Assembly (NCBI GenBank): GCA_033961575.1
Contig: CM066736.1
Span: 8,837,501 to 8,901,500, forward strand
DNA: 64,000 bases
Origin: Aselliscus stoliczkanus
Lineage: Eukaryota; Chordata; Mammalia; Chiroptera; Hipposideridae
Reading direction: 5' to 3'
The translations under genes were made by a program, and so were the position numbers. Below the pieces are notes generated by a model. It had not been told where the DNA came from. It worked only from the letters and a program-made list of their open reading frames with translations, and searched no databases. Positions 41,800-52,724 of the stretch are shown here, one piece after another (position 1 is the stretch's first letter; each line of letters begins with the position of its first letter).

Positions 41800-42000
41800 G
41801 TTGCTGCCAGACTGAACTGGTCCAATCCTGGCTGAGCTGTGTGACCTTGGACCAGTGGCTTTGTCTTTCTGGGGCCCAGTTTCGCCATCTATAAAATGAG
41901 GATGAAAACAGCATCAAGGGCTCTTGTGGGGAGAAACTTAGACGATGTGTATAAACCACATATAGCGTCTGGCATGACATAAAGACTCCCCCACATAGAT
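41800..42000 (+). mobile_element. MIR
   Basis: 'gctgagctgtgtgaccttgg', 'cgccatctataaaatgagga' and 'catatagcgtctggcatgac'. Confidence 0.82.
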
Positions 42001-42479
42001 GCTGTTATTAGTTAGCTCCAGATGTGGCTTTGCATCGATTGCCTTAGTCGGGGCCGTGTTTTTGTTCAGGGCCTGGAAGCCACCGTGGACGATGATTCGG
42101 GCACAGCAGCTCTTCTGTACTCTTTGTCTCACAGACCTCCTTCTCTCCAACCCATAGCTGTTACCTTGAGGTCAGAGATGGGCCTTGAGTGGGTGGTGAA
42201 GCCCCTGAATGACGCACATGCACACCCCTCTTGCACCCACCCTAAAATCGTTTTCTTTCCTGGCAATGATCCTTAGCTCTCATCAGACACTCCAAGTGGC
42301 ATTAACCCAAGAGAGTTAAAGGCACTGAGGCTTAACACGAGCCTCTGCTTTCTGTAAAGACCTGCTTCTCTACTACGGGGGGCCTGGACTCGAACCCTGT
42401 AAGGCGGGGTTCTGAGTCGCTGAGGGTCTCAGAGACCCTCTGGGGGCGCCCCAGGGCCCCCTCTTTCCCATCTTGCATC
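42001..42479. other. Unassigned sequence
   Basis: Nothing supported. Inverted GC motifs 'ctctgggggcgccccagggc' occur at 42438. Confidence 0.4.
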
Positions 42480-42800
42480 TTAGTGTGACCACATTTTCTT
42501 CATACACCTCAACCATCACAACAGATCACATCAGACTGAATCCAGAAGCAGGTTTGAGAATCTGGGTGTTTTCTATTAAGCCAGGCATTACTGAGATTTG
42601 CAAAAATGTCAAACAATGCCACTCTTCTCACTACATTTATGATTTCTATTTTTAAGTGAATAAAATACTTTAAATGTCTGTTTTAATTTTCAAACAGTAG
42701 CTATCCATAGATGTCACATATACGCCAGCCCTTGGAGGTCCTCACTCTTGTAAAGGGGTTCCTGAGACTCAAGTTTGAGAACTGCTGCTGTACGGAAACA
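42480..42800 (+). mobile_element. hAT-like DNA transposon relic
   Basis: 'ttctattaagccaggcatta', 'gagatttgcaaaaatgtcaa' and 'caatgccactcttctcacta' end with 'gtaaaggggttcctgagac' and 'tttgagaactgctg'. This matches a common non-autonomous hAT-type mammalian element I cannot name exactly. Confidence 0.55.
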
Positions 42801-42844
42801 TGCCTGGTTGGAACAGAAGGGGCTGAGAGGGGTCTGACTCTCAG

Positions 42845-43138
42845 GGTATAATTTCAAGTGCACATTGCAATGAATTTTCACCTGTGTAAACACTCATGTA
42901 ACCACCACGCAGATCAAGTGACAGCACAGTTCCAGCCCCCGGCAGGCTCCCTGAAGTCCCTCTGTCACTGCCCCGCCAGTGCCCCAAGGGCACCCGCCAT
43001 TCTGGTTTCCATCACCATCCATTCGTTTGCCTCTTCTTGAACTTCAGACCAATGAAGTCAGTCACACAGCGATTTTGGGTCTGGCTTCTTTCATTCAGCG
43101 AACACTATGAGAGTCATCCTTGCTGTTGGGTACTTGCA
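42845..43138 (-). mobile_element. L1 3' UTR, antisense (left of mariner)
   Basis: 'catgtaaccaccacgcagat' and 'gggtctggcttctttcattc' are standard antisense L1M 3' UTR landmarks. The copy resumes at 43711. Confidence 0.75.
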
Positions 43139-43708
43139 CGTGGTCTGACCATTAAGTTCGTGAACTCATTCATCCTAGAAAAAGTGCCACATGCCTCACG
43201 GCTGAATATCACCATGGTCACCTTTGAAGTCCTCCCCCTGGGAAGCTATGCACCAATGCCAGCGCCTAGTCCACCCTTTAAAGCAATTTTGGAACTCTTT
43301 TTTGGGAATGGTCATCAGAGTTGTCGTCGTATTACCCTTGATGTCCTGAACGTCATCAAAATGTTTTCCTTTCAATATTTCCTTTATCTTTGGGTAAAGA
43401 AAGAAGTCATTGGGGCCAGACCAGGTGAGCAGGGAGGGTGTTCCACTACAGTTATCTGTTTACTGGCTAAAAACTCCCTCCCAGACAGTGCCGTGTGAGC
43501 TGCTGCATTGTCGTGATGCAAGAGCCGTGAATTGTTGGCGAAAAGTTCAGGTTGTTTAACTTTTTCATGCAGCCTTTTCAGCATTTCCAAATAGTAAACT
43601 TGGTTAACTGTTTGTCCAGTTGGTACAAATTCATCATGAATAATCCCTCTGATATCAAAAACGGTTGGCAACGTCATTGCAACAAGTTCGTGAACCTGTC
43701 AGTCCGCG
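43139..43708 (-). mobile_element. Internally deleted mariner DNA transposon, about 570 bp
   Basis: The left end 'cgtggtctgaccattaagtt' and the right end, read in reverse ('cgcggactgacaggttcacg'), form imperfect terminal inverted repeats. Flanking dinucleotides are CA (43137-43138, a decayed TA) and TA (43709-43710), as expected for TA target duplication. Full-length mariners are about 1.3 kb, so over half is missing. The whole element lies inside an antisense L1 3' UTR. Confidence 0.9.
43150..43677 (-). pseudogene. Mariner transposase, truncated and frameshifted
   Basis: The product would be a DD34D transposase that cuts and pastes mariner DNA at TA. The visible minus-strand frame (43677-43384) holds the motifs FDIRGIIHDEFVPTGQTVNQ, LHHDNAAAHTAL (second catalytic Asp, in HDN) and HPPCSPGLAP. 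The Asp of the usual SPDLAP is Gly here. Just after GLAP a one-base deletion shifts the frame, so the third catalytic Asp and the C-terminal part (CIASQGEDF-like) continue out of frame toward 43150. The N-terminal helix-turn-helix region and first catalytic Asp are gone through the internal deletion. The copy is dead. Confidence 0.9.
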
Positions 43709-43710
43709 TA

Positions 43711-43880
43711 CGACAATCATTTCTTTTTCACTGCTGATGAGTATTCAATCGTGTGAGCATACCACCATTTATTGGCCCAGTCTATTACTGACACACATTT
43801 GGGTTGCTTCCATCTCTGGCCATTAATAGCAAACAAAGCTGCTATGAACAATCTTACTTTAATTATATTTTATTCCTTTC
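43711..43880 (-). mobile_element. L1 3' UTR, antisense (right of mariner)
   Basis: 'tttttcactgctgatgagta', 'cacatttgggttgcttccat' and 'caaagctgctatgaacaatc' continue the L1 interrupted at 43138. Confidence 0.8.
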
Positions 43881-45329
43881 AACTTTCACCTTATACACCA
43901 AATCCATTTTTTTTTCATGGTAAATGTGTCAATGCCAATGTTTTGAGTTATGAAAAGGAAGTTAGAAAGCTATGCGGCTGCCTCTCTGAAGCTGGAGGAA
44001 GGACCAACGTGCTGACGTCCAAGGAGAGAATGGGACCAAGTCCAAGTTCTAGGGTTTCTGCACGTCTCCTAGCTTCTCCCCTGTTAAGTCTTCATATTTT
44101 TAATAACACCAAGGCCTTGGGAGTACTGTCTCCACACTGCTCTACCCTGAAGTGTTCCAGGCGATGCTAACACTTATTGATCTTTAACATTTATGCCAAA
44201 TCTGGAGTTTTCTAGGGTAGAGTGGCCATATTCTGGTTGGAGGGCAGCTGAGAGCACCTCCCAGCAGAGGATGAGGCTGTCAGCATGCTCTTGATTCTTA
44301 GTTCTGACACCTACTCTGAGATCCATCTTTTATGTTAATAATCCTTTGGTCTTAGAGGATTCCAGCCCCCAGGACAGGAGGCACATAGTAGGTCTTCAAC
44401 AAATGTCTGATTGAATGTCAACATGCCACAAAGCTTAGGCAGAAAGCTGTGTATTCAGCATTTGGCGCCCTCCCCTGGGACGTGATGTTCTCTGGGACAC
44501 TGGATGGTTTCTCAGGGTCCTTCTCTGAGGACCTTGCCCTCAGCTGTGACTAGATTAAGGGGGCAGGGTTGGGAGCACCCTGCTGCCAGGTTCTTGGAAG
44601 CAGGGCTCACACATTAACCCGTCCTGTGTAATAAGTGCTTTCAACCGTGCACATTTTTGAGGCCTCAATTCTAGGAAAGCTGGAGTTGGTGGCCATTGTA
44701 TAATTTCTATTTCAAGGCATGCCTTCACTTAACAAGAATTTATGTGGGCCTCTTGAGAGAAAGCACAACACTAAATAAAAATTTTTTTTTCTTCTAACAT
44801 TGTGCAAAGAATTTGCCCATTCTTGTAATTTTTCTTTCCTAGTCCGCAAAACATTTATTGTCACAGTGTGCCTCAAACCCTGGAAACCGAGGGGTAGCAC
44901 AAGAGCCTCTTCAAGGGCTTGTGCAGAAAATGTTTCTCTTTCTTTCTCACTCTTGTTTTACTCTTCATCACCTTTGGCCCTTTCCCCATCTGGGTTCAAT
45001 GGACACATGAATAAACTCAAGAAAGCGTCTTTCTCAATTGGTGATGTCTGTCCACCAGACTTGCTGTGGAGTGAGAAGGATCACATAGAAAATAAAGATC
45101 CATGTCTGTCTTGATTCACTTCCCCTTAGCCCTTCCCAATAAACACTGAACTTGAATTAGAGATATTTAAGTAAATAGTAAGTTCATTTTACCATCAAAG
45201 GTGGCTCTTCCACACCTGGTACTCCATTATAGAATTTCAAGGCTGCTGCTTTTGAACCCAGACTCACCCCTATTGTTATTCACCTCTCCCCAGCCCCAAT
45301 CCCTGACTCCAAGTACCAGCCCAGGAATA
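43881..45329. other. Mostly unassigned sequence
   Basis: A sense L2/MIR tail ('cacatagtaggtcttcaaca') lies at 44382. The rest, with short frames only, has no family or domain I recognise. Confidence 0.4.
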
Positions 45330-45705
45330 CTTTTGAAAAATAACAGAAAATCCAACTAGCTGTATCCAAAACAAATAGGGGACATTCTTTTTCATATAAT
45401 GAGAAGTCTGGAGATAGGTAGCTAGTGTTGATTAAGTGGCCCCACCTTCTTTGTGATTCTCTTGGCCTTTCCCTCCAGGTTGCAAAACGGCTGCTGCAGC
45501 TCCAGGTGTCACATCAGAGTTAAAGGCAAAAACAAAGGAAGAAGGAAAAGGGCCTGCAGTGTCGCTACCTTTTTTTTTTTTTTTAATTAGGAACACAAAA
45601 ACTTCCCTGGAAAGCTTCTAACAGATTTCTGCTTAGGTCTGATTGGCTAACGGTGACCCAGACACCTCTAGCTGCCAGGGGGCTGGGAAAGCAAGTGGAA
45701 GGCAG
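45330..45705 (+). mobile_element. Unnamed interspersed repeat
   Basis: 'gaagtctggagataggtagc', 'aacggctgctgcagctccag', 'tttctgcttaggtctgattg' and 'cctctagctgccagggggct' belong to a common old mammalian repeat I recognise but cannot name. An (T)14 run interrupts it at about 45571. Confidence 0.5.
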
Positions 45706-45929
45706 CAAAGGTAAAGGAGATGAGAAACAACTGGTCACCCCATAGTGTCGCCACATCCTCTTTTCACCCCACCTCCCACACTTCACTTGCATCATGTATG
45801 TCTTTCCTGTTGGGAGTGAATGGCGAACCCTCTACAGTTGCCTCTGTGTGGCTACATACCTCTGGAGTCCATTCTTTACATCTCCCACTGTGTCAGGAAC
45901 CCCGGCCACCTTTAAGTCCGAAGCACAGT

Positions 45930-46260
45930 GTCTTCTGCTTCCTTTGAACTTGCTTGTCTTCCTGACGGAGCTGCTGCTCACCCACCTCCATTTTCAGCAT
46001 GCACCAGTGACTTCTCCTCAGCCTTCAAGTTTTGGCTTAAATGTCACTTCCTTGGAGGGGCCTTCCCAGACCACCCCACTGGAGTTGGCCCTTTCTCCAT
46101 CCCTCATCCCTCCTTGAAATGATACATTTATTTATTCCTGGTTTATCGTCTGTTTTCCCATCAGACCTAAGAAGGTAAGAACTTTCTGTCCCATCAGCAT
46201 GTTCCCATGCAACGCGCAGTGCCAGGATCTCAATAAATATTTATGGAATGAATATGTGAA
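45930..46260 (+). mobile_element. L2 LINE 3' end, sense
   Basis: 'tggcttaaatgtcacttcct', 'tggaggggccttcccagacc', 'tctcaataaatatttatgga' and 'atgaatatg' are in order. The 107-codon frame over it is not an L2 protein frame. Confidence 0.88.
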
Positions 46261-46779
46261 AGGGAGGAGGAAAAAAAAATGTCGATAGTCTCAGAACTGC
46301 TGGCAGATGGTGTCAAGTAGAAACAATGACTCAAACAAGCTGAGAACTTTAAATGGTTCTAATAGGACTCTTGTTAGGAGCAAAATGCGTGGGCGTACAC
46401 ATACACACTCCAAAATAAAACAAAACCAGGAGGAAACAGCAGTGGGATTTTGAGGCATGATAAAAATAAAGACACACTCATGTTCCCTGCCAGCCTCTTT
46501 GCTTCATTCCTCAGGCTTGAGGACCATTAGGCTGGAGATAGCAGCACCAGTGGACAGGTAACACAATTAGTCATTCCCAGTTCTCTTACTTTTATGCATC
46601 TCTTTCCACGTATTGCCAGCTCGTGCTAATCGGTCCATGGCACTGAGGGACCAAGCTGTAATTCACACATAACAGAGCATGTGCACCTTTGTTTGGAAAA
46701 GGCTCAGCCTAAAAACTGCCCAGCCCGGCTGGAGGGGTCTCAGTGCACGTGTGGTTACTCGTCCATGACAGCCACCGTG
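46261..46779. other. Unassigned sequence
   Basis: AT-rich left part, nothing recognised. Confidence 0.4.
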
Positions 46780-46960
46780 ATTGTCCCTGCCCTGCCCACC
46801 TCAATGCCCTCCGTCTAAGCGGTCATCTCCATGCAAAGGTCATTTCTAATAAACTTGAACCCTTCATGGCCAGGCAATGTGTCTTTCATCTTGGCCACCC
46901 TGGTGCCTAGCACCTAGTAGGTGCTTACCTAATGCTTGTTGCATTCCTGTCTGAACCCCA
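46780..46960 (+). mobile_element. L2 sense 3' end
   Basis: 'tgtgtctttcatcttggcca', 'gtgcctagcacctagtaggt' and 'gcttacctaatgcttgttgc'. A similar pyrimidine-rich patch follows to about 47050. Confidence 0.65.
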
Positions 46961-47050
46961 CCTTCTTCCAGTCTTTCAGAACATGCCCCATCTCCCACGT
47001 GAAGCTTTTTTCCAATCCAGTTTTGTCTTACTAACCCCACCCCCTAGTCG

Positions 47051-48910
47051 AAGCTCTTTTTAGCACAGGGTCTGTGGCTCTGCCCCTCAGTGCTCAGCCC
47101 CACCGGCACCTGGCCCATGTCGAGCTCTGCAAACATCTACGCTGAGAGGAGGCCCTTGGAAGGGGGCGGGGCATCACCCAGGACCTGGGTGCTAAGGCCC
47201 TGCTCCTGTGAGCTCAGCGCAAAGTCAGCCGTTGTGTTCTGTAAAAGGAGGTCTCAGGAAGACGCTTAAGGATGCCTGCCTCCACTCCCGCTTTTGCCTC
47301 TGGAATATTCTGGAACATCAGTTACACGTGATGGGAGCCATGAGAGAGCCAAGTGGGTGGAGAGAGAAGCAGGAATCAATACCTGCAGAAGCATTATCTG
47401 AATCACTTCCAGAGCCCCCGGGGTACAAGTGCAGACCATGCTTTATCTGCTTCTTTCCTGGACAACCTCAAGCAGCCATGACACCTCCCTGTCTGTGTAC
47501 AACGCCCTGCCCTCTCCAATGGCTGGGTTCTATCCATCAGCCAAGTTTGCTTCTTCTGGCCCAACCAGAGATTCTGCAGTGGCCCCAACTTTTGAAGGGA
47601 GGGTGGGCTCCAGCATGTCTGGGTGACCGCAGGTGAAGTCCACGGGAGATGGGTGTTGCCAGACGGGAAACAGTGGGGACCTTGAAAGCATCTTCCTTCT
47701 CAAAGACAAGAGGGCGACCATCTGGGCCTCGGCCCCGGCCCACGGAGGTGGCCCCGGCCTTTTCTCTCCAGCGATGCGGTTATCAGAACTAGGAGAGGGG
47801 AGCTGAATAAAGAGTCGGCCTCCTCCTCCTCCTCCTCCCACCGCGGTTTCCAGGCGACACGCAGGCTGTCGCGGTCGCTGTCATACAAACCCTTTTCCCG
47901 TAAGACGGCAGGTCCCATGGGGAGAAGGGGTGAAGTGGAATATTTTATCAGCCGTGTACATATGTAACCAGAAACGGGGGCTGAAAAGCAAAACCTCCTT
48001 TCCCTGAATAGGGGGAGGGGCGGGGGTGGAGAGGGCTGGCGGGGACTTATCTCCAGGAGGTCAACAGCGAGAACACGGGGCTGCTACCGCGCTTTCTGCC
48101 CTCTGCGTTCTCACCCAGGAAAACGTCCCAGCAGAGGGCTCGTGTGGGGACCAAGTTTAAAAGGCACCTTGTTTTTGTGTTTAGAAATAAGAATCCGATA
48201 CACATATCAAAGGTGAGGAAAAAAAAAAAGAATAAAGGGAGCCAGGTTGCTTGTCCTCTCTGTCCCCTTTGCATTCGTGGTGTGGGGACAGTTTTTGCTC
48301 CCATGGGGAACAAGCCCTCAGTCCTGGCTTCTGGTGGGTTGAAGTTCCAAGTTCATGTGGCAGCACAGGCCGCTCAGGGTGGTGCTTGGTAAGAGAAGGT
48401 CCGGCTTGCAGACCTCAGGGGTCAGAAGAGGCAGGAGGTTGTCCAAGCAGAGTACTGTCTCTTCTGTTCCGCTAAAGGCAGCCATCTTTCCCCTGCCCTG
48501 GGGGGCGCTATTATCCTTGATCTAAAGAACAAGATAAATAATAATATTAATAATAATAACGTGAAACACTTGCTTTGCCCGAGATTTAACGTGAAAGGAA
48601 CCAACCTTGCAAAATCACCAGCCCACTTGCCTGGGGGAAGTGACTTTGCAAGGCACATTGTGAAGGAGATTAGGTAGCACTGCTGCCCAGTCTGTTACGC
48701 TAGTCGGAGGAGTGTGGGGGGAGCAGGGCGCCCCATAGGCTGTCTGGGAGGCATTTTCCTGGTGACCGTCCGTGTGCACATTTCCAAAGAACAGGGCAGG
48801 GAAACGCTCAGATGCCAAGACCTCACACCCTTCTGACAGCTCCACCCAGATGCTCAGGGCTCCCGCCACAAGCCCATCTGAAAGTTTGTGAGAGGATTCA
48901 AGTTAAGCAA
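47051..48910. other. Unassigned unique sequence, partly enhancer-like
   Basis: No repeat is identified over most of 1.8 kb. AT-rich patches such as 'ggaatattttatcagccgtg' (47939), 'cacatatcaaaggtgaggaa' (48201, TCF/LEF-type ATCAAAGG) and 'gataaataataatattaata' (48532) stand out. A short (TCC)n lies at 47820-47837. Confidence 0.4.
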
Positions 48911-48946
48911 AGAGGGATGGGGAAAGAGAGAAAGAGAGGGAAAAGT

Positions 48947-49001
<55 letters not shown>

Positions 49002-49012
49002 GGGGGGGGGGA

Positions 49013-49077
<65 letters not shown>

Positions 49078-49078
49078 A
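48911..49078. repeat. (GA)n purine tract, interrupted by CGGGGGGGGG
   Basis: Two long GA runs flank a G-run at about 49000-49012. Frames on both strands (Arg/Glu and Leu/Ser) are artefacts. Confidence 0.97.
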
Positions 49079-49300
49079 ATACAAGAACCCATCTGGGCAA
49101 TGCATCACATTGAAATTGCCCCGCATTAAAAATTCACCAGCCAGTGAATTTTCAAGGGATTTGTAGTAATTAGATGACAAAATGCTGGCAAATCTCAGGC
49201 TTGCCAAAGATGTTACTCAGGGGTCAAAGACTCGACACTTTCGGCTGGGTAATTTGTAAGTGTCAATCACTCGCAGCCATCAGAGAGAAGGGGGCGATCT
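49079..49300. promoter_or_regulatory. Candidate conserved non-coding element
   Basis: The repeat-free block starts directly at the end of the GA tract. It contains a 9-bp inverted repeat AAAATTCAC/GTGAATTTT (49129-49152), 'tgtagtaattagatgacaaa' and 'caggggtcaaagactc' (nuclear-receptor-type). Confidence 0.5.
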
Positions 49301-49599
49301 AAGGGCTGAATTCTAACTAAGTCCAGGCGCAGACTTCAGCCTGCCGTCTGCCAGCAAAACCCTAGACCCCAGCCGCTCTACTCGGCATGGACAGACAGCG
49401 GCTGGGCCCCGCCTGGGGCTTGAAGTCACGCAGGCCAACCCAAGTTTCTCACTTCTTGTTTGATTTTATTCTGTTAGGAAAGCAGTGGTTTGCAGAGCCT
49501 GGCATCCCTCCTGGTGGAGGAGGAGAAAGTTTCCAGCCAACACTGAAGGGCAAAACGGGGCATTTGTGCAGGGGAGTGGTTTCAGTGTCTCCACACCCA
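49301..49599. other. Unassigned sequence
   Basis: Nothing recognised. Confidence 0.4.
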
Positions 49600-49660
49600 G
49601 CCCCGGGCCTCTATCTGCTCATCTGTCAAGTGGGGATAAGACTCACCTTGCAGGGTTCTG
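49600..49660 (+). mobile_element. MIR core relic
   Basis: 'tgctcatctgtcaagtgggg' then 'ataagactcaccttgcaggg'. Confidence 0.65.
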
Positions 49661-49689
49661 ACTGAAGGAGGGAAACCCGCTCTCTACCT

Positions 49690-49960
49690 ACCTAACAGAT
49701 GCCTCGCTCAATATCTAAACACCTTTGTCCCGGGCACCGTCCTGAGCTGTGAGGACTCAGCAGTGACCAAGATAACACACCGGCCCTCCTGGAACCTTCT
49801 AGTTGGGAGAGGGAGGAGGAGCGAAGAACAAACAAATAGAAGCATGTCCGAGGGTGGCAAGTGCACGTCTGAGCACAGGCCTGGAAAAAGCAAGGGGCAC
49901 GGAGGCTCAACAGAGAAACCCACAAGGAGAAACCATGGGGCCCAGCTTGGACGATTCTGT
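49690..49960 (-). mobile_element. L2 LINE 3' end, antisense
   Basis: 'cgggcaccgtcctgagctgt', 'ctcagcagtgaccaagataa' and 'ctcctggaaccttctagttg'. Confidence 0.7.
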
Positions 49961-50209
49961 TACGAGAATTTTCATGAGGCTGAAGCCTGCCGGGCAAAGG
50001 CGCCGCCGCCCCGAAGCTTTTGCTGCTTTGAGGCCCCATGAAGCTGGATTCGGTGCAGCCCTGCCTGGACGGCCCCTGGTCAGATCTGCTCCCAGGGTCC
50101 TGGCGGGGAGAGAGAACACCTGGAGGTGTCCATATGCAGCACCTGGGCCTGCCTGGGGGCCTGGCCGACCGCTGCCAGGCGGTCTCATCCCAGCTGCTCA
50201 CGCTGATTG
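49961..50209. other. Unassigned CpG-bearing sequence
   Basis: 'gcaaaggcgccgccgccccg' is locally CpG-dense, but too short to call an island. Confidence 0.35.
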
Positions 50210-50345
50210 AAAGCGAGCTACAAAGGGACAAGGGAGCCGGAAGCTAAAATGACGCTGTCAGAATTGCAAGGCCCGGCACTGCCTGGTGCCTGGACGGGAG
50301 ACTGGTTCCGAGATGCTGGGCGCGGTGGGGCCTCTCCCCGCTCAT
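50210..50345 (+). ncRNA. 5S rRNA-like fragment (pseudogene or 5S-derived SINE)
   Basis: 'ggaagctaa' at 50240 and 'ctggacgggagactggttcc' then 'gagatgctgggcgcggt' line up with the A-box region and the C-box/3' arm of 5S rRNA. Insertions and mismatches between them rule out a functional 5S gene. It may come from a 5S-derived SINE or a lone pseudogene. Confidence 0.45.
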
Positions 50346-50384
50346 CCCGCCATCAGGGTATTTTCTGGTAAGGCTGTGGCTTAG

Positions 50385-50535
50385 GGGTCACACAGAACCC
50401 CCTGCAGCCTGGCTCTGCTATTTCTGAGCTGTGTCACTCCGGGGAAGCCACCACGCGGCTCTGAGCCTGTTTCTACATCTGGAAAACGGGCCTATGAGCC
50501 TCACCGACACAGTTATGGATAGGCTGTATTAATAT
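50385..50535 (+). mobile_element. MIR
   Basis: 'tgagctgtgtcactccgggg' and 'gtttctacatctggaaaacg'. Confidence 0.7.
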
Positions 50536-51389
50536 GAATCTGGGTCGGGGAGGTTCTCAATGGAAGCACTGCGAACTCGAACACAGCCCGATAACCGAGA
50601 GATGACCGGACCCTGGCTGGCCACTGGCAGATCCCAATCAGGAGAATTCCGCGGCTGAACCACTTTAGGGAAATAAACCTCTCCTTGGTTTTTTTTTTTT
50701 TTGGGGGGGGGTCAAACCTCTGCTTTAAAAGACAAGGAGCTGGAACAGGGTCTCTTTTGTACAGTTTGCTGCCCGATTTGCAAAATGAACGTGCTAAGCG
50801 GAATCTATGTGCAGGGAACACACGCTGGGCCCCGGGAAGGACCGGGGCTGGTATTTGTAGACCCCTTCTTCCCTGGAGCTCCTCCTGGTGGCTTCACAGT
50901 GGGTGGTGGGGGCCACAGGCAGCATTGGGTGTATTTATTCCTTCACCACCTCCTTCCCTGAACCGGGGTCTCCATCCCAGTGAGCCTTCGCTGTAGGTTT
51001 AACTGGGCTGTGAAACTGCTCAAGGGGAAAATGAGAAACTACCCAGTGTCTCCTGGGAAGCGGTGGGCTGGGCCTCCTGAGCTCCGATGGCCAACCCTTA
51101 CCCCCACCCCACAGGGGAAAGGTGGGGGGGGCACAGAGAGGGCTGGGAACCCTCGGACAGAGGCAAGTGCCCTGGACACGCACCAAACCCTCGCTCGTCT
51201 CCCTATGTCTCCAAGGCTCGGGGCCCACTTGAGATGCAAATAAAAATTAGCAGCAGCTGCCGGTTGGCTATATATCCCCCATGGTCCCTCCTGAATATCA
51301 CCTGTCTTTGCAGTTTAGATTGGGGAATTTGACGCGGCCCCAGCATCTGCTTAAGAATTGATGGGCCTGTGGATAGCAATGCAAAAAAC
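50536..51389. other. Unassigned sequence with a T14-G9 junction
   Basis: A homopolymer pair (T14 then G9) lies at about 50689-50711. The 51220-51350 patch ('tatatatcccccatggtccc', 'tgaatatcacctgtctttgc') is unique. Confidence 0.4.
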
Positions 51390-51510
51390 CAATAATCACC
51401 ATCACAGGCGGTTTATTGAGCACTTACTGTGTGCCAGTCGCTGTGCTGAGGCCCCTGGCCAGTTCATCGCAATTCATCCTCACAAAGCCCCAGTGACACG
51501 GGTTGCATGA
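51390..51510 (-). mobile_element. MIR relic
   Basis: 'ggtttattgagcacttactg' then 'tgtgccagtcgctgtgctga'. Confidence 0.7.
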
Positions 51511-52139
51511 CTCTCACTTTGTCAGGTTGTCCCCTCCACGTCTGGTGACCTCTCCTTGCTCTACCTTCCAGCCCTTCGCCTGACATTATATCACATTTAT
51601 ATCATGGATGAACGCAGGCTTGTTGGTGATGCAGACACACCTCCCTCTAGGGGTCGGAGGCTGAGGCTTTGAAACCACCTGTTTTTGTCCTTTATCAGGA
51701 AAAGAGCTGGTGTGGCGGGGAGGGTGCCTGGAGGACATGGAATAGCCCCGGCTGCGGTCTGGGCCAGCAGGGGTGGTGGCTTGTGCTGGGGACACAGCCT
51801 GCAGAAGGCTGAGCTACAGCCAGCCAGCGGATCCATGGTTTCCTGTCCATCCACACCCATCACAGGCACCCACTCTGCCCCCAGGACGTCCCCCCACCTC
51901 AGTCCTCTGTGTGCTCCCCACCCAGCCTGCGGGCTCTGAGGGGCGGGGGCTGTGCCTGCTCTCCTCCCCACAGACCCCAGGGCCCGGTCTGCGGAAGGTT
52001 CTGGTCAGTGCTCTGCTCGGTGAACAAAAGCACCGGGCGCTCTCTCATGGGCCTGGGCTGGAGGTCTGGGGCCTGGGGTAGAAAATCAGAAGGGCCCGGG
52101 AGGAACACCACGCCAGCCTCCACTGAGCGCGGTGACTCA
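51511..52139. other. Unassigned GC-rich sequence
   Basis: Multiple overlapping frames on both strands with no recognisable domain. Confidence 0.4.
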
Positions 52140-52265
52140 GGGGAAGTCGCTGGCTGAGCCCGGCGTCCAGCCCTGAGCCTCAGTTTCCTCAACTGCAAAG
52201 CGGGGGCGGGGGGAGAATGGCAGCACCCACGGTTTACAGGGTTGTGGTGGATTCAGTAATTGATC
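52140..52265 (+). mobile_element. MIR core
   Basis: 'tgagcctcagtttcctcaac' then 'tgcaaagcggggg'. Confidence 0.75.
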
Positions 52266-52479
52266 GTGTGACTTAGTTTTGTCATTGAATTCTGAGGGCT
52301 TAGAACTTAAATCTCAAAGAAAGGTGGTTGAGCCCCGAGGACTCAGACCCAGCCCTGAGGATCAGTCAGACATGTACCTGGAGGGCTGGGCAAGCTCTCA
52401 CCATCACTGGTGCGAGGGTTCACAGAGCAGGGCTGCATTTCCACATTTGAAAGACACTGGGCAGAGGCAGACCAGGCTG
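52266..52479. other. Unassigned sequence
   Basis: Nothing recognised. Confidence 0.4.
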
Positions 52480-52690
52480 GCAGAGGGGTACAGTGCAGGG
52501 GTGAAGAGCCCACACTGCAGTCAGCTGCCTGGGCTCAATCCCCGAGCTGTGTGGTCTTGGGCAAGGCACCTAACCTCTCTGGAGACCACAATGGCAATAA
52601 CGGCGCCCATCTCGTGAGGTGGTGAAGGATTGAAGGAGTTAGTCCACACGGTGAGGGCAGTGATGACAGCGGTCACTTATCAGGATGGTG
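52480..52690 (+). mobile_element. MIR
   Basis: 'gctgtgtggtcttgggcaag', 'gcacctaacctctctggaga' and 'aatggcaataacggcgccc'. Confidence 0.82.
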
Positions 52691-52724
52691 GATGAACCAG
52701 GGCTAAAATGGGGGAGTCTGAGGG

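Noticed and set aside
48812..49207. Arg/Glu- and Ser/Leu-rich frames over the GA tract
   Set aside because: Same artefact as at 28 kb: a dinucleotide repeat keeps several phases open.
49960..50040. CpG island / promoter
   Set aside because: The CpG-dense stretch is only a few tens of bases long, with no TATA, initiator or downstream gene signal.
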